30,373 nt of DNA from an uncultured Oceanospirillaceae bacterium (GCA_937974825.1 CALJVD010000083.1:1-30373), one strand, 5' to 3'. Positions 8,258-16,061 are shown, numbered from the stretch's first letter. Translations and numbers: made by a program. Notes: generated from the letters alone by a model not told the origin.

Positions 8258-9523
8258 ATGCGTTATTTACATATTGAGCAAGCGCGTTTAATTGACCCGA
8301 GCCAAAACATTGATACGGTTACCGATTTGTATGTCGCAGAAGGGCGTATTAAAGCGATCGGTCGTAAACCTGAAAGCGGTGTGGTTGAAGAGAGCATCGA
8401 CGGGCGTGGGCAATGGTTGATTCCAGGGCTTATTGATTTAGGTGGGCATTTGGCAGAGCCAGGGTTTGCACAGAAAGGTGCAATAGCCTCTGAAACCTAT
8501 GCGGCTTGCAGTAGCGGGTTCACCCATGTTTGTGCTTTGCCAGACACTAAGCCGGTTGTTGATAACAGCGCTATTGTTCAGCAGATTTTAGAAAAAGCCC
8601 AGCAAGCACGATTTGCACACGTATTACCGTTAGGTGCACTAACCCCTGATTTAGCCGGTGAGCAAATCTCATCGATGGCGGCTTTACAAGAAGCAGGTTG
8701 TGTTGCTCTAAGTAATGCCAGACGTCCATTTAAAAACAGTTATGTATTAAGACGCGTCTTAGAATACGCGGCTACCTACGACATCTTAGTGTTTTTGGCA
8801 CCAGACGATGTGTCACTATCGGCGTCAGGTTCTATGCATGAAGGTCCTGTTGCTACGCGCATGGGGATACCAGGTATTCCACGCACTGCAGAAACTATTG
8901 CGTTAGCGCAAATGCTGTTGCTTATTGAGCAAACCGGTGTACGCGCACATATTAGCCAAATTAGTTGTGCAAGAAGTCTGGTGATGTTGCGTCAAGCCCG
9001 CGAAGCTGGAATGAGCATTACCGCTGACACCCCTTTAGCCAACTTAATCTATACCGATGAGTCTGTAACCGGTTACAACAGCTTATACAAAGTATTTCCG
9101 CCGCTGCGTACCGAGGTCGACAGGCAAGCTTTGTTGGCCGCTGTGAATGCTGGAGAGTTGGCCATCAGCTCGAATCATCGTCCACATGATGTGGCAGGTA
9201 AGAAAACAACCTTTATCGATGCAGAGCCCGGCATGAGTATGTTTGATGGTTTTCTACCATTAGCAATGCAGCTAGTGGATAAGGGTGAGTTAACAGAAGA
9301 GGCCTTTATATCGGCCGTAAGTACTGTTCCTGCTGAGGTGTTGGGTATGGGGCACGGGCTTAAGGAAGGAAGTCTCTTTAATGCAGCTTTAATCGACCCT
9401 GCTCAAGAACGCTGTTTCCGTCGTTCTCATTTGTTATCGCAAGGTCGTAATAGCCCAGTAGCAGGTATGACACTTAAAGGGGCTGCTTCTGCCGTGTTTG
9501 TAGACGGCAGAAGAGTGATCTAA
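8258..9523 (+). CDS. PyrC', inactive dihydroorotase-like subunit of aspartate transcarbamoylase
   Basis: Amidohydrolase-fold protein of 421 residues that looks catalytically dead. Where active enzymes have the metal-binding HxH followed by R-E-P-G, this one reads LGGHLAEPG: the first His is G62 and the substrate Arg is A66. The position of the catalytic Asp in the usual DHAPH motif is N306 (SSNHRPH). The HCED-type segment is replaced by FLAPDD. In Pseudomonas such a pseudo-DHOase is required to assemble active PyrB. The start is 2 bases after pyrB, so the two should be made together. The stop overlaps the convergent TPR gene by 4 bases, and a 9-pair hairpin lies in the last codons. An active pyrC should exist elsewhere in the genome. 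Confidence 0.92.
   Translation: MRYLHIEQARLIDPSQNIDTVTDLYVAEGRIKAIGRKPESGVVEESIDGRGQWLIPGLIDLGGHLAEPGFAQKGAIASETYAACSSGFTHVCALPDTKPVVDNSAIVQQILEKAQQARFAHVLPLGALTPDLAGEQISSMAALQEAGCVALSNARRPFKNSYVLRRVLEYAATYDILVFLAPDDVSLSASGSMHEGPVATRMGIPGIPRTAETIALAQMLLLIEQTGVRAHISQISCARSLVMLRQAREAGMSITADTPLANLIYTDESVTGYNSLYKVFPPLRTEVDRQALLAAVNAGELAISSNHRPHDVAGKKTTFIDAEPGMSMFDGFLPLAMQLVDKGELTEEAFISAVSTVPAEVLGMGHGLKEGSLFNAALIDPAQERCFRRSHLLSQGRNSPVAGMTLKGAASAVFVDGRRVI
9486..9513. terminator. Bidirectional hairpin at the pyrC'/TPR gene convergence
   Basis: CTTCTGCCG and CGGCAGAAG form a perfect 9-pair stem with a 10-base loop inside the last codons of pyrC'. On the plus strand it is followed after the stop by GTATTTTCTT. 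On the minus strand it starts 6 bases after the TPR gene stop. The position between convergent operons suggests a shared terminator, although the T-run is not directly adjacent to the stem. Confidence 0.45.
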
Positions 9524-10410
9524 GTATTTTCTTCTGGTGTAATGACCATTTCCATAAAGCGCTCATTTTCGTGCAAGCTGGTAAAGCTATCGTCTTTACC
9601 GGCTAATATACGCAGTGAGCTGGTCTGAGAAATAGCCTCTTGTAAATCAGACAATGCTTCTTCTGGCATATCTAGTTCAGCATAGGCGCAGGCGCGCTGA
9701 TAAAGAGCATGGCTGTTTTCAGGGTCTATCTCGAGCGCTTTATTAACAAGTCCCATAGCCCACTGTACTTGGCCAAGCTCAACCGCTGCATCCGCCTTGT
9801 AGGTTAGAGCTTCAACATCGTCCGCACGCAACTGTAAAATTTGATCATAAATACTAATTTTTGCTTCGGGCGTATTTTCTTGAGTCGCTTTTAGCCACAG
9901 GGTATGAATTTCATTCGTGAGTTCAATCTCTTCTTGTGCTTGAGCAATATGACGAGATTTTTGATGAAGCTCTTCTTCTAATTTATCCAAACGCATTTCA
10001 TAAGACGTCGTAATACGCTTGATCTCATCGTTAGCGTAGTCGCCGGCACGCTCTTTAATGTCACGTAAGGAGCTCCAACCAATTAAAACGAAAATGGTTG
10101 AGGCGGCTGCAATAAGATAGAAAAAATAGGTGATGGTATCTGTAGCGTAGCGAACAGCAGTAGTTGTGGCGCTGATTTCACGGTCGGTCATTTTTTCGAC
10201 CATTTCTACCCGTAAATCGGCCATCATTTGCCGCAAGAACTTTACTTCATCAAGAATATAACGCTCAGTAAAAGGGTTATAGAGAGGCTCTTCTAGTGAA
10301 TCAATCTTTTGTTGAGCGGCTTGGTCGTGAGTACTATTATCCGCCCACACGGGAGCGGATAACAGAAACCAAACAAGCAATAATATTATGCCGTTTTTTG
10401 GTTTGGCCAT
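9520..10410 (-). CDS. Membrane-anchored TPR protein, last gene of the ectoine operon
   Basis: Protein of 296 residues with unknown function. Visible parts are a signal peptide (1-23, cleavage expected after VWA), a region at 24-91 expected in the periplasm, a membrane segment at about 92-112, a charged coiled coil at about 125-170, and TPR-like helices at about 165-265. These include YDQILQLRADDVEALTYKAD and KALEIDPENSHALYQRA. The tail has the common TPR-protein ending SFTSLHENERF. With a cleaved signal peptide the TPR part would be cytoplasmic. Its ATG lies 25 bases inside the ectoine aspartokinase gene, pointing to coupled translation, but no clear ribosome binding site is seen. It could be a scaffold for the pathway or osmosensing, which is only inference. 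Confidence 0.85.
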   Translation of the reverse strand: MAKPKNGIILLLVWFLLSAPVWADNSTHDQAAQQKIDSLEEPLYNPFTERYILDEVKFLRQMMADLRVEMVEKMTDREISATTTAVRYATDTITYFFYLIAAASTIFVLIGWSSLRDIKERAGDYANDEIKRITTSYEMRLDKLEEELHQKSRHIAQAQEEIELTNEIHTLWLKATQENTPEAKISIYDQILQLRADDVEALTYKADAAVELGQVQWAMGLVNKALEIDPENSHALYQRACAYAELDMPEEALSDLQEAISQTSSLRILAGKDDSFTSLHENERFMEMVITPEENT

Positions 10411-11831
10411 ACGTCTGCATTCTCAATCAGTTGTTCATGCAGTGCTTGCACAGCTTTGGTGTAATCCTGGTTGCTTACCAAGAACATCATATCCACTTGG
10501 CGTAATGCCTGGTGAACAGACAAGATGTTTACACCGGCGTTAGAAAGCGCCGCGGCTGCTTTTTGTAGCAAGCCTGGTACCTTCATGTTACTGCCAATCG
10601 CACTGACTAAGGCTACTTTTTCGGCACTAATATCGGCTTCTGGGTAAGCTTTTTTCAGACGCTCAATTAACGTATTGATACGACGCTTATTACCTTTTAA
10701 GTAGAAGGTAACAGTATTAGCGTTATAGTCTTTAGTTAATACTTTGAGGCCAGAGTCTTGTACCAGTTCGTTCATGTTGGTGCGATATTTAGAGTCGCCC
10801 ACCATGTCTTGGTCAAATAGCTCTACCGCCCACACGCCTGGCGTACCAGCAATGATCTCAACTTTAGGCGTGTCATTGTTATGTTCGTTAAGAATCACAG
10901 TCCCTTTGTGCTCAGGCTCGAAGGTATTCTTAATACGCAAGATAATGTCTTTACGGCGTAAGCCAGCCGCTGCACGAGGATGAATGGCTTCCATTCCCAA
11001 GTTGGCTAACTGGTCGGCAACGTCATAGTTAGTTTGACCAATAGGGTATACTTTATCAGCACCAACCAACATAGGGTCTGCGGTACTTAAGTGATACTCT
11101 TTGTGAATGATTGCTTCAGCGGCACCGGTAATGGTCGCAATTTTGCTGAACGTCATCTCACTGTAACCACGGTCAAAGGTTCTCATGAGGCCTTCACGAC
11201 ACTGAGCATAGCCGGTAACAATGGGCATTTCGGTATTAAAGTCGACGTTGGTAAAGGCTTCTTTTATATGGTCGTTCAAGCTTAATTGCTCGTCAGAAAT
11301 CCAGTTGGTTAAATCAATAAAACGGGCGTTAACGCCATGGCTATGCAGAAGTTCAACTGAATTGTAGGCGCTATGAGCTTCGCCGATTGCGCTCAACATC
11401 TCACGTACACGGTGCAATTGGTCGTCTAACTGGAAATGACCAAAGCTACAAACAACTTCTAGGTTCTTTAAGCATTGTTTAACGTCTACGATGCGGGCAC
11501 GAATGAATTTATCGGCACGCTGTTTTCTTTCGCTATCATCAGCAAAAATTTCAGCATTAATGTTAAGCATTTGTTGCAAAACATCGTCTAGCTTTTCAGC
11601 CCAAGGGTTGTTTTCATCTTCAGCGAAGAGAGCATACACGCCTGCTTCACCGGTTTTTTTATGCTCTAACAAACCGTTAGTAATGCCACTATACGCAGAA
11701 ACAACAAAAGCACGTTGATAAAGTGTTTCTTCGCCTTCAGCATTACGTTGTGGTCGTAGCCAGATGTTATTTAAAACATCCTGCCACGCTGTCATCGACG
11801 TACCACCAATTTTTTCAATACTGTGTTCCAT
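10386..11831 (-). CDS. Ectoine-specific aspartate kinase (Ask_Ect)
   Basis: Phosphorylates aspartate, feeding aspartate semialdehyde into ectoine synthesis. The 481 residues start with SIEKIGGTSM, the Ask_Ect form of the aspartokinase KFGGTS motif. The kinase domain runs to about 310 and contains MTFSKIATITGAAEAIIHKEYHL, the ADPMLVGADKVYPIGQTNYDVA block and IHPRAAAGLRRKDI. Two ACT-like regulatory repeats follow (from about 330), the second containing VALVSAIGSNMKVPGLLQKAAAALS. In known cases this isozyme is less sensitive to lysine and threonine feedback than housekeeping aspartokinases. GAGGAAA precedes the ATG, and the gene lies 15 bases after ectC. Confidence 0.95.
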   Translation of the reverse strand: MEHSIEKIGGTSMTAWQDVLNNIWLRPQRNAEGEETLYQRAFVVSAYSGITNGLLEHKKTGEAGVYALFAEDENNPWAEKLDDVLQQMLNINAEIFADDSERKQRADKFIRARIVDVKQCLKNLEVVCSFGHFQLDDQLHRVREMLSAIGEAHSAYNSVELLHSHGVNARFIDLTNWISDEQLSLNDHIKEAFTNVDFNTEMPIVTGYAQCREGLMRTFDRGYSEMTFSKIATITGAAEAIIHKEYHLSTADPMLVGADKVYPIGQTNYDVADQLANLGMEAIHPRAAAGLRRKDIILRIKNTFEPEHKGTVILNEHNNDTPKVEIIAGTPGVWAVELFDQDMVGDSKYRTNMNELVQDSGLKVLTKDYNANTVTFYLKGNKRRINTLIERLKKAYPEADISAEKVALVSAIGSNMKVPGLLQKAAAALSNAGVNILSVHQALRQVDMMFLVSNQDYTKAVQALHEQLIENADVWPNQKTA

Positions 11832-11846
11832 ACTTTCCTCGACGGA

Positions 11847-12254
11847 CTACTCCGTAATTTTTGAAGCGCTTAATTCGTAAGCACCGTCTTTGTTATGTAC
11901 TTCATTACCAATTAGCGGTGGGTTAAATACACAGGCTAATTGCATGTCTTCAGTACCGCCACGCAATACATGCTTGTCGTTTTTATCTAAGATATATAGC
12001 GTGCCAGGCTTAATTTGATATACCTTACCGTCAGCGTCGGTTTCAATTTCGCCGTTACCGCTGATGCAATAGACTGACTCTAAGTGGTTTTGGTACCAGA
12101 TAGGTGTTTCAGTGTTTGCGTAAATAGTCGTAATATGGAAAGAGAACCCCATGTTATCTTCTGCAAGTAACATGCGAACACTGTCCCAAGTACCTGTTTC
12201 ACTTACTACTTTGCGCGGAGAGTTTTTGCATTCTTCAAGAGTACGTACAATCAT
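11847..12254 (-). CDS. ectC: Ectoine synthase
   Basis: Cupin-fold enzyme of 135 residues that closes N-acetyl-diaminobutyrate to ectoine by removing water. The N-terminus MIVRTLEECKNSPRKV and the metal/substrate segment TIYANTETPIWYQNHLESVYCISGNGEIE are diagnostic. Later segments are KPGTLYILDKNDKHVLRGG and ACVFNPPL. The glutamate in HLESVYCI and the histidine in DKHVLRGG are likely metal ligands by family knowledge. The 71 bases separating it from ectB carry two overlapping inverted repeats, one of which includes its ribosome binding site (TTTAGGG, about 9 bases before the ATG). Confidence 0.97.
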   Translation of the reverse strand: MIVRTLEECKNSPRKVVSETGTWDSVRMLLAEDNMGFSFHITTIYANTETPIWYQNHLESVYCISGNGEIETDADGKVYQIKPGTLYILDKNDKHVLRGGTEDMQLACVFNPPLIGNEVHNKDGAYELSASKITE

Positions 12255-12262
12255 TTAAATAT

Positions 12263-12303
12263 CCCTAAAATATAAAGTGTATTTAGGGCAGAATTGCTGC
12301 CCT
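12263..12303 (-). promoter_or_regulatory. Two mutually exclusive hairpins before ectC, one masking its ribosome binding site
   Basis: In the minus-strand RNA, AGGGCAG and CTGCCCT (12303-12297 and 12291-12285, loop of 5) form a 7-pair GC-rich stem. CCCTAAA and TTTAGGG (12288-12282 and 12269-12263, loop of 12) form a second 7-pair stem. The two share bases 12285-12288 and cannot coexist. TTTAGGG contains the likely ectC ribosome binding site. The first stem would leave that site free and the second would hide it. The pairing is read directly from the sequence, while a switch function is inference. Confidence 0.45.
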
Positions 12304-12325
12304 TTAATAAATTGAGTTTTGAGGC

Positions 12326-13591
12326 TTAGGAAGCTTTAGCCACGTCTTCATTCATCGTGGTTTCAATACAGCTCTGTAAAATATCTAAACCTTTGGCCAG
12401 TGTTTCTTCTTCAATGGTGAGTGGTGTAAGAATCTTCACCACTTGTCCGTCAGAACCACTGGTTTCAATGACTAGACCACGTTCAAAAGCTAGTTCAGTG
12501 ATGCGATCTGCAATTTCACCGTTAGCACATTCAAGACCCTGCATAATGCCACGGCCTTTATGCTTTAACTTGCCAGCAAACTTATCTTTAATTGCGTTTA
12601 AGCGGTCGAAAATGATCTTCTCTTTTTTCTTGATGCTTTCGCTGAACTTGTTGTCTTTCCAATAGGTGTCAATTGCCATGCGCGCCGTAACAAAGGCATG
12701 GTTATTACCACGGAATGTACCGTTATGTTCACCTGGCTTCCAGATATCTAGTTCAGGCTTCATTAAGACCACTGCCATTGGCAAGCCGTAACCACTTAGT
12801 GATTTCGACAATGTAATGATGTCTGGCTCAATACCGTACTCTTCAAAGCTAAAGAAGGTACCACTGCGGCCACAACCGGCTTGAATGTCATCGACAATTA
12901 AAAGAATGTCGTGCTTCTTACAGATCTTCTGTAAGCCCTGTAGCCACTCACCTGTTGCAGCGTTTAAGCCGCCTTCACCTTGAATGGTTTCTACGATAGC
13001 AGCCGCTGGGTGACCTAAACCTGAAGATTTATCAGTCAGTGCTTTCTCAAGGTGATTCAATGTGTTGAAGTCACCTAAGTAGCCGTCATAAGGCATAAAC
13101 GAAGCACCGGCTAGAGGCATGCCAATAGACTCTTTGTAGTACATGTTTGCAGTAACTGCTGCTGCACCCTGGGTTACACCATGGAATCCATTAGTGAACG
13201 AGATAATGCCTTGGCGGCCACTGGTGTTACGCGCAATTTTTAAGGCTGCTTCTACTGCGTTAGTACCTGTAGGGCCTGTAAACTGTACTTTGTATTTCAT
13301 ATTGCGTGGTTGCAATATGTTCTTATCAAAGCTTTCTAAGAAGGCTGTCTTGGCTTCTGTGTGCATATCTAGGCCGTGTGTAATATAGTCGGCTTCGATG
13401 TATTCAATTAACGCTTTTTTGAATATAGGGTTGTTATGACCATAGTTTAACGTGCCGGCACCACCTAAGAAGTCTACGTATTCGTTGCCTTCGTTATCGT
13501 ATAGGGTTGCGTTAAGTGCTTTTGTAAATGTCACTGGGAATGAACGGCAATAACCACGTACATTCGACTCAATCTTCTTGTAAATATCCAT
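12326..13591 (-). CDS. ectB: Diaminobutyrate--2-oxoglutarate transaminase (ectoine pathway)
   Basis: PLP-dependent class III aminotransferase that converts aspartate semialdehyde to 2,4-diaminobutyrate with glutamate as donor. From the chosen start it has 421 residues, the usual EctB size. The cofactor-binding block GPTGTNAVEAALKIAR is at about 106-121, VDDIQAGCGRSG holds the PLP-nitrogen aspartate near 234, and the Schiff-base lysine is K263 in TLSKSLSGYGLP. The frame opens upstream to 13633 inside ectA, but the ATG at 13591 has an excellent AGGAG 7 bases before it and gives the conserved MDIYKKIESNVRGYCRSFP. It begins 4 bases after the ectA stop. Confidence 0.97.
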   Translation of the reverse strand: MDIYKKIESNVRGYCRSFPVTFTKALNATLYDNEGNEYVDFLGGAGTLNYGHNNPIFKKALIEYIEADYITHGLDMHTEAKTAFLESFDKNILQPRNMKYKVQFTGPTGTNAVEAALKIARNTSGRQGIISFTNGFHGVTQGAAAVTANMYYKESIGMPLAGASFMPYDGYLGDFNTLNHLEKALTDKSSGLGHPAAAIVETIQGEGGLNAATGEWLQGLQKICKKHDILLIVDDIQAGCGRSGTFFSFEEYGIEPDIITLSKSLSGYGLPMAVVLMKPELDIWKPGEHNGTFRGNNHAFVTARMAIDTYWKDNKFSESIKKKEKIIFDRLNAIKDKFAGKLKHKGRGIMQGLECANGEIADRITELAFERGLVIETSGSDGQVVKILTPLTIEEETLAKGLDILQSCIETTMNEDVAKAS

Positions 13592-13595
13592 TATG

Positions 13596-14138
13596 TTACT
13601 CCTGATGTGCTTGGCTGAATGGGCCAATATCAATTAGAAATTCGCTATCGTGCTCGCCGCCTAAGTGTGTCTCTTTGTTAAACAGTTCTTTGCTGTTTAG
13701 AGGCGCGTTTAAGTCGCGTGCTAGGCGTCTAAATGTATTCCAAGACGCTTCGTTAGATTCTGTGATGGTTGTGTGTAAGTGCGTTATCTCGCCACCTTGT
13801 TGCTCGACCAATGCCTTAAGCATGCGGCTAGCTAAACCTTGTCCTCGCGCAACCTTGTCTACGGCTACTTGCCAAACAAACAAAGTGCTCGGTGTTTGAG
13901 GTAAACGATAGCCAGAAATAAAGCCGACGGGTTCACCGTTTTGCTCAGCTAAAATAGCGGTATCAGCAAAATGGAAGCATTGCAGTAAGTTGCAGTACAT
14001 TGAGTTTGTGTCTAGAGGAGCACAGCGAGCGATTAGCGCATGTACTTTAGAGCCGTCTGTAACTGTAGGTTTTCGGAGGGAGATAATGCTTTGATTTGTA
14101 AGTGTTTCTTTGTCTAAAATTTTCGTGTCAGATGTCAT
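13596..14138 (-). CDS. ectA: L-2,4-diaminobutyrate acetyltransferase
   Basis: GNAT-family enzyme of 180 residues that acetylates diaminobutyrate, the second ectoine-specific step. Family blocks seen are LRKPTVTDGSKVHALIARCAPLDTNS, the substrate region SMYCNLLQCFHFADTAILAEQ and the acetyl-CoA-binding VDKVARGQGLASRML at about 113-127. It is the first gene of the operon and faces the divergent MarR-type regulator across 250 bases. The ATG at 14138 has no clear ribosome binding site (TTCTTACTATAA precedes it), which could mean weak initiation or a nearby transcription start. The next in-frame Met (about residue 48) is too late to be a start. Confidence 0.96.
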   Translation of the reverse strand: MTSDTKILDKETLTNQSIISLRKPTVTDGSKVHALIARCAPLDTNSMYCNLLQCFHFADTAILAEQNGEPVGFISGYRLPQTPSTLFVWQVAVDKVARGQGLASRMLKALVEQQGGEITHLHTTITESNEASWNTFRRLARDLNAPLNSKELFNKETHLGGEHDSEFLIDIGPFSQAHQE

Positions 14139-14214
14139 TTATAGTAAGAAGTACGCGTATCAAGAGGTTTCAAGCGATTTCTGCTTTAAATCCTAAGGTT
14201 ACGTCTTCTTTAAT

Positions 14215-14232
14215 TGCTTAGATAACTAAATA
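14215..14232 (-). promoter_or_regulatory. EctR-like operator
   Basis: Read on the minus strand, this is TATTTAGT-TA-TCTAAGCA, an imperfect palindrome of 8-base half-sites with a 2-base spacer. The first half is identical to one half of the EctR1 footprint I recall from Methylomicrobium alcaliphilum (TATTTAGT-GT-ACTATATA). It partly overlaps the -10 of the candidate ectA promoter, as in that system. Binding by the adjacent MarR-type regulator is inference. Confidence 0.45.
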
Positions 14233-14260
14233 CTTTAACAGCTGAGGAATATATTTACAA
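14232..14260 (-). promoter_or_regulatory. Candidate sigma-70 promoter of the ect operon
   Basis: On the minus strand TTGTAA (14260-14255), a 17-base spacer and TAAAGT (14237-14232) each match four of six consensus bases with ideal spacing. It lies about 95 bases before the ectA ATG. It is a moderate match, supported mainly by the operator-like palindrome that overlaps its -10. Other starts, including stress sigma-factor promoters, cannot be excluded. Confidence 0.35.
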
Positions 14261-14388
14261 CTCTAAATACCTTCTGCTACCCATAGGCGAGGACGAATAT
14301 AGAGTGGTTTTATTAGTTAAAGTGTTAAGATTAGCAGTACGTTGTTCAGTGCTTTGTTTCGGTAAAATTACTTTATAGAGGACAGGTT

Positions 14389-14898
14389 ATGAATCGTTAT
14401 GAAGAGGTTTTAGTGTCGCTGCGCAGAATTATTCGTGCGACCGATTTGCATTCGCGCCAATTAAATAAAGTGGTTGGTTTAACTGCCCCTCAGCTTTTAA
14501 TTTTACAGATATTACGCCAGGGTGAAGACTTAACCACAGGAGAGGTGGCTAAACGCGTGAGTCTATCGCAGGCCACAGTTACTACTATTGTTGACCGTCT
14601 TGAGAAGCGTAATTTTGTTCGACGAATTCGTGGTGAACAAGACAAACGCAAGGTGTTTTTGTATTTAACAGATGAGGGTGAATCAATATTAGTGGATGCG
14701 CCTAAGCCTTTGCAGGAAGACTTTATACGTCAATTTCAAGATCTGCACGACTGGGAACAAACGATGATTTTAAGCTCATTAGAGCGCATTGCTCATATGA
14801 TGGATGCCACCCATATTGATGCCTCACCCGTGCTGGATATTGGTCAGCTTGACCGTGTTGCAGTCGAGGGAGCGGATAAAGAGGGGTTGCCTAAATAA
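14389..14898 (+). CDS. ectR: MarR-family regulator, EctR-type
   Basis: Winged-helix transcription factor of 169 residues. The helix-turn-helix spans about 49-73 (LTTGEVAKRVSLSQATVTTIVDRL) and the wing is RRIRGEQDKRKVFLYLTDEG. Dimerisation helices flank it. It is transcribed away from ectA, and MarR proteins in this position (EctR1 in methanotrophs) repress the ectoine operon and often themselves. GAGGACAGG precedes the ATG. The C-terminal tail after about 145 is longer than a minimal MarR protein. Its stop lies 6 bases from the convergent tatC stop with no obvious terminator. The specific role follows from context and not from any unique motif. Confidence 0.85.
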   Translation: MNRYEEVLVSLRRIIRATDLHSRQLNKVVGLTAPQLLILQILRQGEDLTTGEVAKRVSLSQATVTTIVDRLEKRNFVRRIRGEQDKRKVFLYLTDEGESILVDAPKPLQEDFIRQFQDLHDWEQTMILSSLERIAHMMDATHIDASPVLDIGQLDRVAVEGADKEGLPK

Positions 14899-14904
14899 GG
14901 CAGA

Positions 14905-15750
14905 TTACGAATTGCTTTGCTCGGGTTGATTGTCCTGAGCATCAGCCTCTTCTTCGGTTGGCTGTTCTTTCTTTATAAGGCGCGCAGCAATCACACCCGC
15001 TTCAAATAGTAACCACATAGGAATTGCTAGAATAGTTTGCGAAAAAATATCTGGAGGGGTAACGAGCATGCCAACGACGAAGCAACCCAAGAATATATAA
15101 GGACGTTTTTCGGATAAGGATTGAACATTTGTAACCCCGGTTAATACCAGTAAAAAAGTGGCAATAGGGATCTCAAAAGCCACGCCAAAGGCAAAAAATA
15201 GGGTCAGGATGAAGCTTAAAACATTACTAATATCTGGCATATAAGAGATGCCAGTAGGTCCTGCTGCGGTGAAAAAAGCAAAGGCCAAAGGCAGCACCAC
15301 AAAATAAGCGAAGGCGATGCCGAGATAAAACAGCACCACGCTAGAAAATAACAAGGGTACGGCAAATTTCTTTTCGTGTTGATACAGACCTGGAGAGATA
15401 AAGCCCCAAAGCTGATGCAAAATATAGGGAACAGAAAGCATGAAAGCTAGCACGAAGGCCAGCTTGAAAGGCACAATGAAAGGAGCAATCACCCCGGTGG
15501 CAATTATCGTTACCTGTTCGGGTTCATTCAGATTTAATGTTGCTGATTCATCCATCTGCAGTGATGTCAGTTCATCAACAATTGGCAGAAGTTCATTGGT
15601 TAGGGGCTTTGCGACTATGAGATAGATGTCGTTGGCAAAATAAAACAGGCCCAAAAAAATTACTAACACACACAGCAACGATTTAAGAATACGGTTACGT
15701 AGCTCAACTAAGTGGGCAAATAATGGCTGTTGGTTGTCGATATCGCTCAT
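14905..15750 (-). CDS. tatC: TatC, receptor subunit of twin-arginine translocase
   Basis: Polytopic inner-membrane protein of 281 residues with six expected membrane segments. It recognises twin-arginine signal peptides of folded exported proteins. Seen are the N-terminal LFAHLVELRNRILKSLL motif, VPFKLAFVLAFMLSVPYILHQLWGFISPGLYQHEKK, and FAFGVAFEIPIATFLLVLTGV in the fifth segment. It has a charged, glutamate-rich cytoplasmic tail. It overlaps tatB by 4 bases, consistent with coupled translation, and is the last gene of the ubi-his-tat run. Confidence 0.97.
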   Translation of the reverse strand: MSDIDNQQPLFAHLVELRNRILKSLLCVLVIFLGLFYFANDIYLIVAKPLTNELLPIVDELTSLQMDESATLNLNEPEQVTIIATGVIAPFIVPFKLAFVLAFMLSVPYILHQLWGFISPGLYQHEKKFAVPLLFSSVVLFYLGIAFAYFVVLPLAFAFFTAAGPTGISYMPDISNVLSFILTLFFAFGVAFEIPIATFLLVLTGVTNVQSLSEKRPYIFLGCFVVGMLVTPPDIFSQTILAIPMWLLFEAGVIAARLIKKEQPTEEEADAQDNQPEQSNS

Positions 15751-16061
15751 TCTTTTGTTTTTTCTGTTGGCTCAGTTTGAGTAGGCTCGGTTTCTGTCGT
15801 GCTGGCGCTTTGCTCTTGCTGCTGCTTGGCCTCAAGCTCGACATCATCCATAAATACCGCATAAGGGTCTTTCAGTTTTTCTTGCAGCTCTTCGGTACGA
15901 ATTTGGCGTTCCAGTTCTTCCTGTAAGCCGCTGACCGAGCGCTTAATTTTGCCAATAATCAGTCCCAGCGTGCGTGCAGCCTTAGGTAAACGCTCAGGAC
16001 CAAGCACTAACAGTGAGATTACACTAATTAAGAGTAGCTCAGTAAAACCAATATCAAACAT
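15747..16061 (-). CDS. tatB: TatB, twin-arginine translocase subunit
   Basis: Single-span inner-membrane protein of 104 residues. It starts with MFDIGFTELLLISVISLLVLGPERLPKAARTLG, where the E at position 8 and the GPERLP hinge mark TatB rather than TatA. An amphipathic helix and an acidic, glutamine- and threonine-rich tail follow. TatB bridges TatA and TatC in the substrate-bound complex. It is somewhat shorter than the Escherichia coli protein. Its start shares a base with the tatA stop. Confidence 0.96.
   Translation of the reverse strand: MFDIGFTELLLISVISLLVLGPERLPKAARTLGLIIGKIKRSVSGLQEELERQIRTEELQEKLKDPYAVFMDDVELEAKQQQEQSASTTETEPTQTEPTEKTKE

Noticed and set aside
14232..14323. Inverted pair ACTTTAAC (14232-14239) and GTTAAAGT (14316-14323) flanking the ect regulatory region
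   Set aside because: Eight AT-rich bases 76 bases apart can occur by chance, and they do not match the 8-2-8 operator layout; kept only as a note.
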